Assembly (NCBI RefSeq): GCF_030410485.1
Contig: NZ_JAUHHC010000005.1
Span: forward strand, 372,001 to 436,000
Reading direction: 5' to 3'
DNA length: 64,000 nt
Source of the DNA: Roseateles violae
GTDB lineage: Bacteria; Pseudomonadota; Gammaproteobacteria; Burkholderiales; Burkholderiaceae_C
Shown here in pieces: positions 34,957 to 44,968 of this stretch (its first letter is position 1; every line of letters starts with the position of its first letter). Both the position numbers and the translations under genes were made by a program. The notes under the pieces are model-generated. The model did no database searches. It was not told the origin of the DNA and saw nothing but the letters and a program-made list of their open reading frames with translations.

Positions 34957-37740
34957 TCAGCGCATCGCCGTGCCCAGGTGCTGCAGCCAGAAGGCCTCGT
35001 ACTTGCGGTGCAGGCCGACCGGCTTGACCGTGCCGCCCATCGCATGCTCGCCGTCCGGGTCGAGGTAGAGGTCGACCAGCGCGTCCTTGCCCGATTCGAG
35101 CAGGGCGCGGTAGACATTGACCGTGTCCTGGTAGAGCACGTTCGGGTCCTGCATGCCGTGCACCAGCAGCAGCGGCTTCTTCAGATGGCGCGCCAGCGGC
35201 AGCAGCGAGTACTTGCGCAGATTCGGCTTCGTGCGGTCGACCTTGCCGATCGTGCGGCCGCTGTACCAGCTGTTGTAGTTCTCCCATTCGGTCGGGCCGG
35301 CGCCGGCGATGCCGGCGGCGAAGAGATCGGGCTTGGTGTACAGCGTGTACTGGGTCTGGAAGCCGCCGAAGCTCCAGCCGTTGAGGCCGACGCGCTGCGG
35401 ATCGACGCCCAGGTTCGCCGCCATGTACTTGTGCAGGTCTTCGAGATCCTCCGCCTGCGGCGCGCCGGCCTGCTCCCAGTTCGCGTCGGAGAACTTGCGG
35501 CCGTAGTTGGAATGGCCGCGCGGGTCGACCGCCACCGTCACATAGCCATGCCGCGCCGCCATATACATGGCGAACACATAGCCGGTCTGCTGGAAGGAAT
35601 CGACCTCGACGATGTGGCGGTCGTTCAGCGGGCCGCCATAGGTGTAGACGACGGCCGGGCGGCGGTCGGTGGTTTGCCAGCCGGCCGGCTTGAACACATA
35701 GGCGGCGATCTGGTCGCCGTGACGGTTCCTGAAGGAGAAGCGCTCGGGCCGCAGCAGGTCGAGCTGGGTCCAGGTCTTGTCATGGCTGTCGGTCAGGGTC
35801 TTGGCTGCGGCCGGCCTGGCGGCGTTGATCAGCTTCAGCTCGGGGCGCTCGGCCCAGTTGCCAGCATTGGCGGCCAGCCACTGGCCGTCCTCGGAGACGA
35901 CCGCATTGCGGTGGTATTCGCCGGCCGTGCCCAGCGCCGTCATCGCGCCGTCCTGCATCGCCACGCGGAACAGGTTCATCGCGCCGAGGTCGTCCTTGTT
36001 GGCGGCCACGAACATCTGCCTGCTGTCCGGCGTGAAGCCCAGCACCTGGTAGGCCTCGAACTCGCCCTTCAGCAGCGGACGCAGCGTCCTGGCGGCAATG
36101 TCCCAGGCATGGGGCTGGCGCCAGCCGCTCTCGTCCAGGTTCAGCACCAGCTGCTTGCCGTCCGGCGTGAAGGCCGGCTTCATCACATTGACCACCTCAT
36201 GGCCGACATTGCCGCGGCGCTCGAGCACGATCTCGGGCTTGGCGGACTCGCAAGGAAGCGCCGGGCCGCCCCAAGCTTCCTTCGCCCCCTCGGGGGGTGG
36301 GCGACGTACTCCGTCACCCTGGGGGCATTGTTGCGTACCGCCGAGGTAGACGCGCAGCAGCTCCTTCTCGCGCTCCCAGGTGACGAAGGCGTAATGGCTG
36401 CCGTCGCGCGCCCACACCACTTCGCTGATCTCGAACCAGCCGTCGCCGCCGGCCTGCGTGAACACCGGCTCGGCCTGACGGCGCGGCGCCTCGCCGGCCT
36501 CGGGCACGCGGCGGATGTAGACGGCCAGCGGCTTCTCCGTGCGCTTGTCGTCGCTGACCTCGCGCGGCACCTTCTTGGCCGTCGCCCAGCGCTCGGCGTA
36601 ATTCATGATCTCCACCTGGCGGCCCGGCGCCGGCGCGGCGGCCGGCTTGCCGTCCTCGGCGCCCTTCAGGGGCGCGCGGCCGACCAGGGCCATCCAGCGG
36701 CCATCGTCGCTGAGCACGGTGGACTCGATCTTGTACTTCTTCTCCGCATCGTCCGGATGGATCAGCTCGCGGTTCAGCACCTGCACGCCTGCGGCCTTGA
36801 ACTGCGCGCGCAGCACGCGGCTCTCGTCGGTGAAGACAAAGCCCTGGTCATCGGGCGTGTAGGCGACGATCTTCAGCTCGCGCTGCGTGTTCAGCAGCGG
36901 CTGGACCCTGGCTTCGCCGGCGACCCAGCGGAACAATCCGCCGCGGTACTGGAAGATCAGCTCGTCCTTCTTGTGCGCCCAGACGATCTGCGCCACGCCC
37001 GGATAGAGATCGCTGGGCTTGAGCCTGTTCCTGGCCTGCGACTTCTTCAGCTCGTCGCGCCATTCCCAGCCTTCCTTGCTGTCCTTGTCGGCGCCTTTTT
37101 CGGCCGACTTCTCGTTCTTCTCGTTCTTTTCGACCTTGTCCGCAGCGCCATCCGGCATCGGCGCCGCCGTGCCGGCGCGCTGTGCGGCCAGGGCGGCGGC
37201 CGCCTTCTTCTCCTGTTCGGCCTCGGTCTTGTCGGCCAGCTTCTGCGCGTCATCGCGCTGCTTCTTCGCGGCAAGCTCCTGCTTGACCTTCTCGATCGCC
37301 GCCACATCCCATTGGTTCAGGTCGACCGCCTGGCCGGCCAGATAGGCCTGCTGCGCCTCCTCGCGGGCCTGGCGCTCGGCCGTCTCGTCGCGCTTTTGCT
37401 TCAGCTTGCGCTCGAAGCGCTCCAGATCCTCGGGCGCGTCGAAGGCGGCCATCAGCGCCGGCGAAGTGAGGCGCTGGGTCTTGCCGGTCTTGCTGTCGTG
37501 CACATAGAGATCGGTGCCGGGCTCGCCGAAGGGGTTCCAGCGATAGGCCAGATAGCGGCCGCTGTGGCTGAACTCGGGCTCCTTGGCGTTCTCGCCGCGG
37601 TAGGGCTCGGCGCGGTAGAGCCGCTCCAGGCTCAGCGTCGCCGCCGGGGCCGGCGCGGTCGCCAGCGCTTGCGGCGTCAGCACCGCCGCAGCCAGCAGGG
37701 CCGCGGTCAAACCAGCAATCCGGCAGCTCCTGCCCATCAT
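34957..37740 (-). CDS. S9 family peptidase (prolyl oligopeptidase-like)
   Basis: This 927-residue exported enzyme has a signal peptide (MMGRSCRIAGL to about residue 27), a beta-propeller and a C-terminal alpha/beta hydrolase domain. The nucleophile is Ser790 in GWSFGG, with Asp in GMQDPNV and His in GEHAMGG. Two oddities stand out. Residues about 95-215 are a highly charged Lys/Glu/Ala helical insertion. Residues about 467-497 are encoded by a short palindromic repeat inserted in frame (36250-36340). Two adjacent ATGs exist; the outer is used. Confidence 0.9.
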   Translation of the reverse strand: MMGRSCRIAGLTAALLAAAVLTPQALATAPAPAATLSLERLYRAEPYRGENAKEPEFSHSGRYLAYRWNPFGEPGTDLYVHDSKTGKTQRLTSPALMAAFDAPEDLERFERKLKQKRDETAERQAREEAQQAYLAGQAVDLNQWDVAAIEKVKQELAAKKQRDDAQKLADKTEAEQEKKAAAALAAQRAGTAAPMPDGAADKVEKNEKNEKSAEKGADKDSKEGWEWRDELKKSQARNRLKPSDLYPGVAQIVWAHKKDELIFQYRGGLFRWVAGEARVQPLLNTQRELKIVAYTPDDQGFVFTDESRVLRAQFKAAGVQVLNRELIHPDDAEKKYKIESTVLSDDGRWMALVGRAPLKGAEDGKPAAAPAPGRQVEIMNYAERWATAKKVPREVSDDKRTEKPLAVYIRRVPEAGEAPRRQAEPVFTQAGGDGWFEISEVVWARDGSHYAFVTWEREKELLRVYLGGTQQCPQGDGVRRPPPEGAKEAWGGPALPCESAKPEIVLERRGNVGHEVVNVMKPAFTPDGKQLVLNLDESGWRQPHAWDIAARTLRPLLKGEFEAYQVLGFTPDSRQMFVAANKDDLGAMNLFRVAMQDGAMTALGTAGEYHRNAVVSEDGQWLAANAGNWAERPELKLINAARPAAAKTLTDSHDKTWTQLDLLRPERFSFRNRHGDQIAAYVFKPAGWQTTDRRPAVVYTYGGPLNDRHIVEVDSFQQTGYVFAMYMAARHGYVTVAVDPRGHSNYGRKFSDANWEQAGAPQAEDLEDLHKYMAANLGVDPQRVGLNGWSFGGFQTQYTLYTKPDLFAAGIAGAGPTEWENYNSWYSGRTIGKVDRTKPNLRKYSLLPLARHLKKPLLLVHGMQDPNVLYQDTVNVYRALLESGKDALVDLYLDPDGEHAMGGTVKPVGLHRKYEAFWLQHLGTAMR
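36250..36340. repeat. REP-like palindromic insertion within the S9 peptidase gene
   Basis: This block contains CCAAGCTTCCTTCGCCCCCT, then CGGGGGGTGGGCG, and ends CCCTGGGGGCATTG. It is unlike the surrounding codons and matches, from memory, a short repeat found between genes in many Comamonadaceae and relatives. It keeps the reading frame open and adds about 30 residues rich in Gly, Pro and Cys to the propeller. Confidence 0.6.
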
Positions 37741-37857
37741 CTTCGACACACTCACACGCAATCTCCAGGCTCTCCCAGGCTCGGGGCGGGCGGATTCTAG
37801 GTGCGGGTCGGGGCCTTTACGTTCGCTCTGCGGAACATCGGAGAAACTAGCGGCCTG

Positions 37858-38184
37858 ATGATCGAAAAATTTCTCGCCGCCCTCGTCCTGCTGATCTGCA
37901 TCGCGCTCGCCTTGCGCATGGCCCTGCCCGCCGCGCAGCAGCGCCGGCTCGACGAGCGCCTGCGCCGCCTGGGCCGCGGATTGCAAAGCGGCTGGCAGCG
38001 GGCCAGGCGCTGGCGCACGCGCCGCGCCAGCGCCGCCGAGCACCGCGCCGCGGCGGCCGAGGCCGAGGCGGCGATACGCCGCGCGCGCGCCGGGAGCAAG
38101 ATGGTGGACGGCGAATGGGATGGCAATGTCTACCGGCCCAAGAGCTTCAAGGGCAGGAAGCGGGACAAGCGGAATCTGCACTAA
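37858..38184 (+). CDS. Small basic membrane-anchored protein
   Basis: This 108-residue protein has a single N-terminal membrane helix (about residues 4-23), then a long helix rich in Arg and Ala (RRLDERLRRLGRGLQSGW) and a polar tail with EWDGNVYRPKSF. No family was recognised. The start at 37858 is chosen because the membrane helix begins right there. It is divergent from the S9 peptidase, and its stop codon overlaps the stop of the next convergent gene by 4 bp. Confidence 0.65.
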   Translation: MIEKFLAALVLLICIALALRMALPAAQQRRLDERLRRLGRGLQSGWQRARRWRTRRASAAEHRAAAAEAEAAIRRARAGSKMVDGEWDGNVYRPKSFKGRKRDKRNLH

Positions 38185-38609
38185 ACGCCGCTCGTCAGCA
38201 GCGACTTTTGGCGCTGCAGGTCGACCGCGGTCACGATTGCCGTCACAGCAATCCAGGTCAAGGCTAACCACCAGTCCGGAACCGCAGTTTCGTACTCATT
38301 CGGGCGGCAGTTGCCATTCCCAAGAGCACACACACCATCCAGGCTGCCCTGACCGGCTAGCAATTCCAAGGGCAGCCCGAGGAGCAGCAAGGAAACGAAG
38401 GCAACCACTGCCGCCAGGGCCAGGCTCTGAGCAAAGTCCCTGTTTCGGCCCCGCTCGTAAGCCCAAATGACCAGCAGTATCGTGACGCTGATGATCGCGC
38501 TGAAGATGTCGTAGGGCCCCGGGTTCACTGCCGCAGCCAGTGCTCCGGCGAGAGCCGCTCCAGCCAAGGCAGCTGCGTCGTAAGGGGTCGACGTGGAATG
38601 TTGGTCCAT
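38181..38609 (-). CDS. Hypothetical integral membrane protein
   Basis: This 142-residue protein has four hydrophobic segments (about 13-27, 34-47, 63-85 and 114-132) and an extracytoplasmic loop with two Cys (DGVCALGNGNCRPNE). No family was recognised. Its base composition is less GC-rich than that of its neighbours, with rarer codons, which suggests recent acquisition. Its TAG overlaps the TAA of the convergent small membrane protein. Confidence 0.65.
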   Translation of the reverse strand: MDQHSTSTPYDAAALAGAALAGALAAAVNPGPYDIFSAIISVTILLVIWAYERGRNRDFAQSLALAAVVAFVSLLLLGLPLELLAGQGSLDGVCALGNGNCRPNEYETAVPDWWLALTWIAVTAIVTAVDLQRQKSLLTSGV

Positions 38610-38727
38610 ATGCGTTCCGCGATAGCGAGTGACACGCCTTGATTCTGAGCAAAAGCCTAGTCGGGCCATGGCGAAAGAACCAGGTACCGCCGGACTGCGC
38701 TAGCTGCTGGAAATCGAGAGATGGAGC

Positions 38728-39264
38728 TCAACCGCCGCGCGTGACGGTCTCTCGCGCCACGGCCGCCAGAAACTCCCGCATCTGCCCCGGCGAGCGCAGC
38801 GCATGCACGCGCTTGGCGCCGGCCTGCTCGGCGAGCAGCTGGCGGTAGCGCGGCGTCAGATGGCGATGGCAGAGCGGGATCACGCGGTAGCTGCTCAGCG
38901 AGCTGCGCCACATCGGGCTGCCCTCGGGCCAGCCGGCCGGCGTCACGAACAGGCCCTTCAGCAGGCGATGCGTGACACCCAGATAGTGCCAGGGCAGCGC
39001 CAGGTCGACATGGATCAGCGTGTCGGCCCGGGCGAAACGCTCCCAGGCCGGGCCGGCGCCGCCAAAGCCGTCGATGATCCAGCGCTCGCGCCGCAGCAGT
39101 TGGGCATGGGCGGCGAGGAATTCGTCCTGCGGCACCCGGGCGCCACCGGGGCGGAACTCCATCATGTCGACCACATGCAGCGGCAGTCCGGTCAGCGCCG
39201 CCAGGCGGCAGGCCAGCGTGGACTTGCCGCCGCCCGCATTGCCGAACACCGCCACCCGTTGCAT
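38728..39264 (-). CDS. P-loop NTPase, FlaR/adenylate kinase-like
   Basis: This 178-residue cytoplasmic protein has the Walker A motif GNAGGGKST (residues about 8-16) and a lid-like Arg-rich segment. Such proteins are often labelled DNA topology modulation protein FlaR-like, but the activity is most likely nucleotide or small-molecule phosphorylation. The ATG at 39264 places the P-loop at the very N-terminus, as expected; GGAGCGGGCGCG precedes it. The gene follows uvrA, 31 bp from its stop. Confidence 0.8.
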   Translation of the reverse strand: MQRVAVFGNAGGGKSTLACRLAALTGLPLHVVDMMEFRPGGARVPQDEFLAAHAQLLRRERWIIDGFGGAGPAWERFARADTLIHVDLALPWHYLGVTHRLLKGLFVTPAGWPEGSPMWRSSLSSYRVIPLCHRHLTPRYRQLLAEQAGAKRVHALRSPGQMREFLAAVARETVTRGG

Positions 39265-39295
39265 CGCGCCCGCTCCTCGCCGGACGCCGAGGGCC

Positions 39296-42200
39296 TCAGG
39301 CCGTCCGCGCCAGCACCGGCGCCAGCGCCACGCCCGAGTGGCTGCCCGAGGCGACCACGGCCTCCGGCGTGCCGGCGACGACCACCGAGCCGCCGGCCGT
39401 GCCGCCATCGGGACCCAGGTCGATCACCCAGTCGGCCTCGGCGATCACGTCCAGGTCATGCTCGATGACGACCACCGAATGGCCGCCGGCGACCAGGCGG
39501 TGCAGCACCTTGATCAGGCGCTCGACATCGGCCATGTGCAGGCCCACGGTCGGCTCGTCCAAGACATAGAGCGTGTGCGGCGCCTTCTGGCCGCGGCGGG
39601 TGACGTCGTCGCGCACCTTGACCAGCTCGCTGACCAGCTTGATGCGTTGCGCCTCGCCGCCGGACAGGGTCGGGCTCGGCTGACCCAGGGTCAGGTAGCC
39701 GAGGCCCACGTCCTGCAGCAGCTTCAGCGGATGGGCGATATTGGGCATGGCGGCAAAGAACTCAACCGCCTCGTCGATCTCCATCTGCAGCACGTCGCCG
39801 ATGCTCTTGCCGCGCCAGCTGACGCCCAGGGTCTCGGGGTTGAAGCGCTGGCCATGGCATTGGTCGCAGAGCACCTTCACATCGGGCAGGAAACTCATCT
39901 CGATCGTGCGCATGCCCTGACCCTCGCAGCCGGGGCAGCGGCCTTCGCCGGTGTTGAAGCTGAAGCGGTTCGGCGCATAGCCGCGCGCCTTGGCCTCCAG
40001 CGTCTCGGCGAAGAGCTTGCGGATCGCGTCCCAGAAGCCGATATAGGTGGCCGGGCAACTGCGCGGCGTCTTGCCGATGGGCGTCTGGTCGACCTCGAGC
40101 ACGCGGTCTACCTGCTCGTGGCCCTCGATGCCGGCGCAGCCGATCCAGGGATTCGGCGCGCGCCGCAGCGGCACGGCCATCGCCATATTGGCCAGCAGCA
40201 CGTCGCGCGCCAGCGTGCTCTTGCCCGAGCCGGAGACGCCGGTGATCGCGACCAGGCGGTGCAGCGGCACGTCGATGCTCACCGAGCGCAGGTTGTGCAG
40301 GGTCGCGTCGAGCACGCGCAGCTTGGGCGCCTCGTCGAGCATCTCGCGCCGCTGCTGCAGCGGATGGATCAGCGGCCGGGCCAGGAAGCGGCCGGTGACC
40401 GAATCGGCATGGCGGGCCAGCTCGGCCGCGCTGCCCTGGGCCACCACGGTGCCGCCGCGCTTGCCGGCACCGGGGCCGATGTCGATGATGTGATCGGCGC
40501 GGCGTATGGTGTCCTCGTCGTGCTCGACGACCACCAGGGTATTGCCCTTGTCGCCCAGGGTGCCCAGCGCCTTCAGCAGGATCTGGTTGTCGCGCGGATG
40601 CAGGCCGATGGTCGGCTCGTCGAGGATGTAGCAGACACCCTGCAGATTGCTGCCCAGCTGGGCCGCCAGGCGGATGCGCTGCGCCTCGCCGCCGGAAAGC
40701 GTCGGCGCGGCGCGGTCCAGGGTCAGGTAGCCGAGGCCGACTTCCTCCAGGAACTCCAGCCGGCCGCGGATCTCGGTGATCACGTCGCGTGCGATATCGG
40801 CATCGCGGCCGGACAGCGCCAGGCCGTCCACCCATTCGCGCGCCCCGCGCACGCTCCAGCCGGCCACGGTCGAGATCGCCTGGTCCTCGAAGGTGACCGC
40901 GCGCGCGGCCGGGTTCAGCCGCGTGCCGCAGCAGTCCGGGCAGGGCTGGTCGGCCAGGCCCTCGACCTCGGTCTCCTCGGCCGGGAAGCCCTGCTCGCGG
41001 CCGCGGTTGTCCTTCTCCAGCACCGAGTCGTCCAGCGCCTTGCGCTGCTCGCGCGTCAGCGCAAGACCCGTCCCCACGCAGCTGCTGCACCAGCCATGCT
41101 TGCTGTTGTAGCTGAACATGCGCGGGTCCAGCTCGCCATAGCTGGTGCCGCAGGTCGGGCAGGCGCGCTTGGTCGAGAAGACCTTGATGCTGCCGATGGC
41201 GGCCGTGCTCTGGCCGTCGGCGATCGCCTCCTGCAATTCGTCCAGCGGGCTCAAGCAGTGCAGCACGCCCTTGCCGAGGTCCAGCGCGCGGGCCAGCAGC
41301 TCGCGCAGCTCGGCCTCCTTGTCGGCACCGACGACCAGATCGCCGACCGGCAGCTCCAGCGTGTGCTCGCGGAAGCGGTCCAGCCGCGGCCAGGCCGCCG
41401 TCGGCACGAACTCGCCGTCGACGCGCAGATGCGTGTGGCCGCGCGCCTTGGCCCATTTGGCCAGGTCGGTGTACAGGCCCTTGCGATTGACGACCAGCGG
41501 CGCCAGCAGCCCGACATGCCGGCCCTTGTAGTCGCGCAGGAGCTGCGCCGCGATCGACTCGACGCTTTGCGGCCGCACCGGCGTGCCGTCCTTGACGCAG
41601 TGCTGGACGCCCAGCTTCACATAGAGCAGGCGCAGGAAATGCCAGACCTCGGTCGTCGTGGCGACCGTGCTCTTGCGGCCGCCGCGCGACAGGCGCTGCT
41701 CGATCGCCACCGTCGGCGGTATGCCCCAGACCGCGTCGACCTCGGGCCGGCCGGCCGGCTGCACGATCGAGCGGGCATAGGCGTTCAGCGATTCCAGATA
41801 CCGGCGCTGGCCCTCGTTGAACAGGATGTCGAAGGCCAGGGTCGATTTGCCCGAGCCCGAGACGCCGGTGATCACATTGAACTTGCCGCGCGGGATCGCC
41901 ACGTCGACCGACTTCAGATTGTGTTCGCGCGCATTGACGATGCGGATCGCCTCGTCCTGCGCCGATTTGCGGCGCGCGCGCACGAGGCTTTGCAGCGGGC
42001 GGCCCTCCTCGACCTTCATCGGCGCGCGGTCCATCTGCGCCGCATAGTCGCGCAGCGCCTGGGCCGTGTGCGAGCTCGGGTGCTCCTTGACCTGCTCGGG
42101 CGTGCCGGTGCAGACCAGCTCGCCGCCGTCCTCGCCACCCTCCGGGCCCAGGTCGATGATCCAGTCGGCCGCGCGGATCACGTCCAGGTTGTGCTCGATC

Positions 42201-44968
42201 AGGATCAGCGAATGGCCGGCCGCCAGCAGCTTGCGCATCGCGCGCATCAGCTTGGCGATATCGTCGAAATGCAGGCCCGTGGTCGGCTCGTCGAACAGGA
42301 ACAGCGTGCCCTTCTTCGCCACCGCCTGGCGGGTCTTGCTGGCCGAGGCCGCCGCCTCGGCGAGGAAGCCGGCCAGCTTGAGCCGCTGTGCCTCGCCGCC
42401 GGACAGGGTCGGCACCGGCTGACCCAGCTTCACGTATTCGAGGCCGACGTCGACGATGGGCTGCAGCTTGGCGACGACCTCGCGGTCGGCGCCGAACAGG
42501 GCGACCGCCTCGCTGACGGTCAGCTCCAGCACATCGGCGACCGAGAGCTCGCGCGCGCCGCGCAGCAGCTTCACATCCAGCAACTCGGCGCGGTAGCGGC
42601 GGCCGTCGCAATCGGGGCAGCGCAGATAGACGTCGGACAGGAACTGCATCTCCACATGCTCGAAGCCCGAGCCGCCGCAGGTCGGGCAGCGGCCGTCGCC
42701 GGCATTGAAGGAGAAATAGCCGGCCGTGTAGCTGCGTTCGCGCGCCAGCGGCGCATCGGCGAAGAGCTTGCGGATCTCGTCGAAGGCGCCCACATAGCTG
42801 GCCGGGTTGGAGCGCGCGGTCTTGCCGATCGGCGACTGGTCGACGAAGACCGCATCGGCCAGCCAGTCGGCGCCCAGCAGGCGCTCGTGCGCGCCGGGCG
42901 CCTCGGTCGCCTGGCCGAAATTCCGCGCCAGCGCCGGATAGAGCACGTCCTGCATCAGCGTGCTCTTGCCCGAGCCGGAGACGCCGGTGACGACCACCAT
43001 GCGCTGCAGTGGGAACTCCACCGTCACATTCTTCAGATTGTGTTCGCGCACGCCCTCGACGATCAGCCGCGGCGTGTTCGCCTCGACCGGGCGCTTCAGC
43101 CCCATGCCCACATGCTTGCGCGCGCCCAGATAGGCGCCGGTCAGCGTGTCGGCCGCGCGGATCTGCTCGGGCGTGCCGTCGAAGACGATGGCCCCGCCCT
43201 TCTCGCCCGGGCCCGGCCCCATATCGATCAGGCGGTCGGCCGCCAGCATTACCGCCGGGTCATGCTCGACCACGACCAGGGTGTTGCCGGCATCGCGCAG
43301 GCGCTGCATCGCCTCGATGATGCGGTTCATATCGCGCGGGTGCAGGCCGATGCTGGGCTCGTCGAGCACGAACATGGTGTTCACCAGTGAGGTGCCCAGC
43401 GCCGTGGTCAGGTTGATGCGCTGCACCTCGCCGCCGCTGAGCGTGCGGCTCTGGCGATCGAGGGTCAGGTAGCCGATGCCGACGTCGCACAGATAGCGCA
43501 CGCGGTTGCGGATCTCGTCCAGCAGCAGTTTCAGCGCGTCGTCCAGCATCGTGCTGGGCAATTGCAGCTCGTCGACGAAGCGGCGCAGGCGGTGCAGCGG
43601 CAGTTGCATCATGTCGTGCAGCGACAGGCCCGGCAGCGCCTCCAGCTGGGCGCGCGTCCATTCGACGCCGACCGGCATGATGCGCTGCCCGGCCGGCAGC
43701 ACCGCGTCGGCCAGCGCCTTGGCGCCGACACGCCACAGCAGCGACTCGGTCTTCAGCCGCGCGCCGCCGCAGCTGCCGCAGGTCGTGTAGCTGCGGTACT
43801 TGGACAAGAGCACGCGGATGTGCATCTTGTAGGCCTTGCTCTCCAGGTATTCGAAGAAGCGCTTGACCCCGTACCACTGCTTGTTCCAGTTGCCGTTCCA
43901 GTTCGGCGAGCCGTTGACGACCCAGTCGCGCTGGCCCTGCGACAGCTGCATCCAGGCGGTGTCGCGCGGCACACCGGCCTCGCCCGCGTACTTCATCAGA
44001 TCGGCCTGGCAGCTCTCCCAGGCCGGCGTCTGCATCGGCTTGATCGCGCCGCCGCGCAAGGTCTTCTTCTCGTCCGGGATCACCAGACCCATGTCGACGC
44101 CGATCACGCGGCCGAAGCCGCGGCAGGTCTCGCAGGCGCCCATCGCCGAGTTGAAGGAGAACAGCGGCGGCTGCGGATCCTGGTAGCGCAGATCGCTGTC
44201 CGGGCAGTGCAGGCCGGTCGAGTAACGCCACAGCTCCGTCTCCTGCGCTTCCTCGGCGGGAAGCACATAGATGTTGAGCCGGCCGCCGCCGCGCTTGAGC
44301 GCGAGCTCGATCGCCTCCATGGCGCGCTGCTTGTCGGCCCCGGCGATGCGGAAGCGGTCGGCGACCACGTCGAGCAGCTTGCGCGGCCCGGTCGGCGAGG
44401 CGATCTCGCGTTCGGCCTGGACGCGGGTAAAGCCGCTCGCCGCCAGCCATTGCTCGACCTGCTCCGCGCTGGTGCCCGCCGGCAGCTCGACCGGGAAGGT
44501 CAGCACCAGGCGCGGGTCGCCGGCCTTGGCCGCGCGCTCGAGCAGCTCGGCATAGATCGTCTGGGCCGTGTCGTGGCGCACCGGCTGCGCGGTCTTGCGG
44601 TCGAACAGCTCGGCCGCACGCGCGTAGAGCAGCTTCAGATGGTCGTTCAGCTCGGTCATCGTGCCGACGGTCGAGCGGCTGGTGCGCACCGGGTTGGTCT
44701 GGTCGATCGCGATCGCCGGCGGCACGCCATCGACCTTGTCGACGGCCGGCCGGTCCATGCGGTCCAGGAACTGGCGCGCATAGGCCGAGAAGGTCTCGAC
44801 ATAGCGGCGCTGGCCCTCGGCGTAGAGCGTGTCGAACACCAGGCTGGACTTGCCCGAGCCGCTGGGGCCGGTGACCACGGTCAGCTCGCCGGTCCGGATG
44901 TCCAGGTCGAGATTCTTCAGATTGTGTTGACGGGCGCCGCGGATGCGGATCAGACCTTCTTCTGACAT
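39296..44968 (-). CDS. uvrA: Double-length excinuclease ABC subunit UvrA
   Basis: This 1890-residue protein is about twice the usual 940 and consists of two complete UvrA modules in tandem. Four Walker A motifs are seen (GPSGSGKSS at 34-42; GVSGSGKST near 660, 1036 and 1575), along with four signature motifs LSGGE(A/V)QR and the CxxC zinc modules (for example CPTCGGSG, CGTCYG-like CPTCGTSYG, CPGCEGQG). UvrA dimers find bulky DNA lesions and load UvrB; here the dimer is covalent. Such long forms are known in several Beta- and Gammaproteobacteria. A TAGAAT box lies at 45001-45006 on the minus strand. Confidence 0.93.
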   Translation of the reverse strand: MSEEGLIRIRGARQHNLKNLDLDIRTGELTVVTGPSGSGKSSLVFDTLYAEGQRRYVETFSAYARQFLDRMDRPAVDKVDGVPPAIAIDQTNPVRTSRSTVGTMTELNDHLKLLYARAAELFDRKTAQPVRHDTAQTIYAELLERAAKAGDPRLVLTFPVELPAGTSAEQVEQWLAASGFTRVQAEREIASPTGPRKLLDVVADRFRIAGADKQRAMEAIELALKRGGGRLNIYVLPAEEAQETELWRYSTGLHCPDSDLRYQDPQPPLFSFNSAMGACETCRGFGRVIGVDMGLVIPDEKKTLRGGAIKPMQTPAWESCQADLMKYAGEAGVPRDTAWMQLSQGQRDWVVNGSPNWNGNWNKQWYGVKRFFEYLESKAYKMHIRVLLSKYRSYTTCGSCGGARLKTESLLWRVGAKALADAVLPAGQRIMPVGVEWTRAQLEALPGLSLHDMMQLPLHRLRRFVDELQLPSTMLDDALKLLLDEIRNRVRYLCDVGIGYLTLDRQSRTLSGGEVQRINLTTALGTSLVNTMFVLDEPSIGLHPRDMNRIIEAMQRLRDAGNTLVVVEHDPAVMLAADRLIDMGPGPGEKGGAIVFDGTPEQIRAADTLTGAYLGARKHVGMGLKRPVEANTPRLIVEGVREHNLKNVTVEFPLQRMVVVTGVSGSGKSTLMQDVLYPALARNFGQATEAPGAHERLLGADWLADAVFVDQSPIGKTARSNPASYVGAFDEIRKLFADAPLARERSYTAGYFSFNAGDGRCPTCGGSGFEHVEMQFLSDVYLRCPDCDGRRYRAELLDVKLLRGARELSVADVLELTVSEAVALFGADREVVAKLQPIVDVGLEYVKLGQPVPTLSGGEAQRLKLAGFLAEAAASASKTRQAVAKKGTLFLFDEPTTGLHFDDIAKLMRAMRKLLAAGHSLILIEHNLDVIRAADWIIDLGPEGGEDGGELVCTGTPEQVKEHPSSHTAQALRDYAAQMDRAPMKVEEGRPLQSLVRARRKSAQDEAIRIVNAREHNLKSVDVAIPRGKFNVITGVSGSGKSTLAFDILFNEGQRRYLESLNAYARSIVQPAGRPEVDAVWGIPPTVAIEQRLSRGGRKSTVATTTEVWHFLRLLYVKLGVQHCVKDGTPVRPQSVESIAAQLLRDYKGRHVGLLAPLVVNRKGLYTDLAKWAKARGHTHLRVDGEFVPTAAWPRLDRFREHTLELPVGDLVVGADKEAELRELLARALDLGKGVLHCLSPLDELQEAIADGQSTAAIGSIKVFSTKRACPTCGTSYGELDPRMFSYNSKHGWCSSCVGTGLALTREQRKALDDSVLEKDNRGREQGFPAEETEVEGLADQPCPDCCGTRLNPAARAVTFEDQAISTVAGWSVRGAREWVDGLALSGRDADIARDVITEIRGRLEFLEEVGLGYLTLDRAAPTLSGGEAQRIRLAAQLGSNLQGVCYILDEPTIGLHPRDNQILLKALGTLGDKGNTLVVVEHDEDTIRRADHIIDIGPGAGKRGGTVVAQGSAAELARHADSVTGRFLARPLIHPLQQRREMLDEAPKLRVLDATLHNLRSVSIDVPLHRLVAITGVSGSGKSTLARDVLLANMAMAVPLRRAPNPWIGCAGIEGHEQVDRVLEVDQTPIGKTPRSCPATYIGFWDAIRKLFAETLEAKARGYAPNRFSFNTGEGRCPGCEGQGMRTIEMSFLPDVKVLCDQCHGQRFNPETLGVSWRGKSIGDVLQMEIDEAVEFFAAMPNIAHPLKLLQDVGLGYLTLGQPSPTLSGGEAQRIKLVSELVKVRDDVTRRGQKAPHTLYVLDEPTVGLHMADVERLIKVLHRLVAGGHSVVVIEHDLDVIAEADWVIDLGPDGGTAGGSVVVAGTPEAVVASGSHSGVALAPVLARTA

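Noticed and set aside
39020..43390. Very long open frame (1456 codons) antisense to uvrA
   Set aside because: It is a mirror of high-GC third-position codon bias; its residues are repetitive His/Gln/Arg/Ala, and the opposite strand is an unmistakable UvrA.
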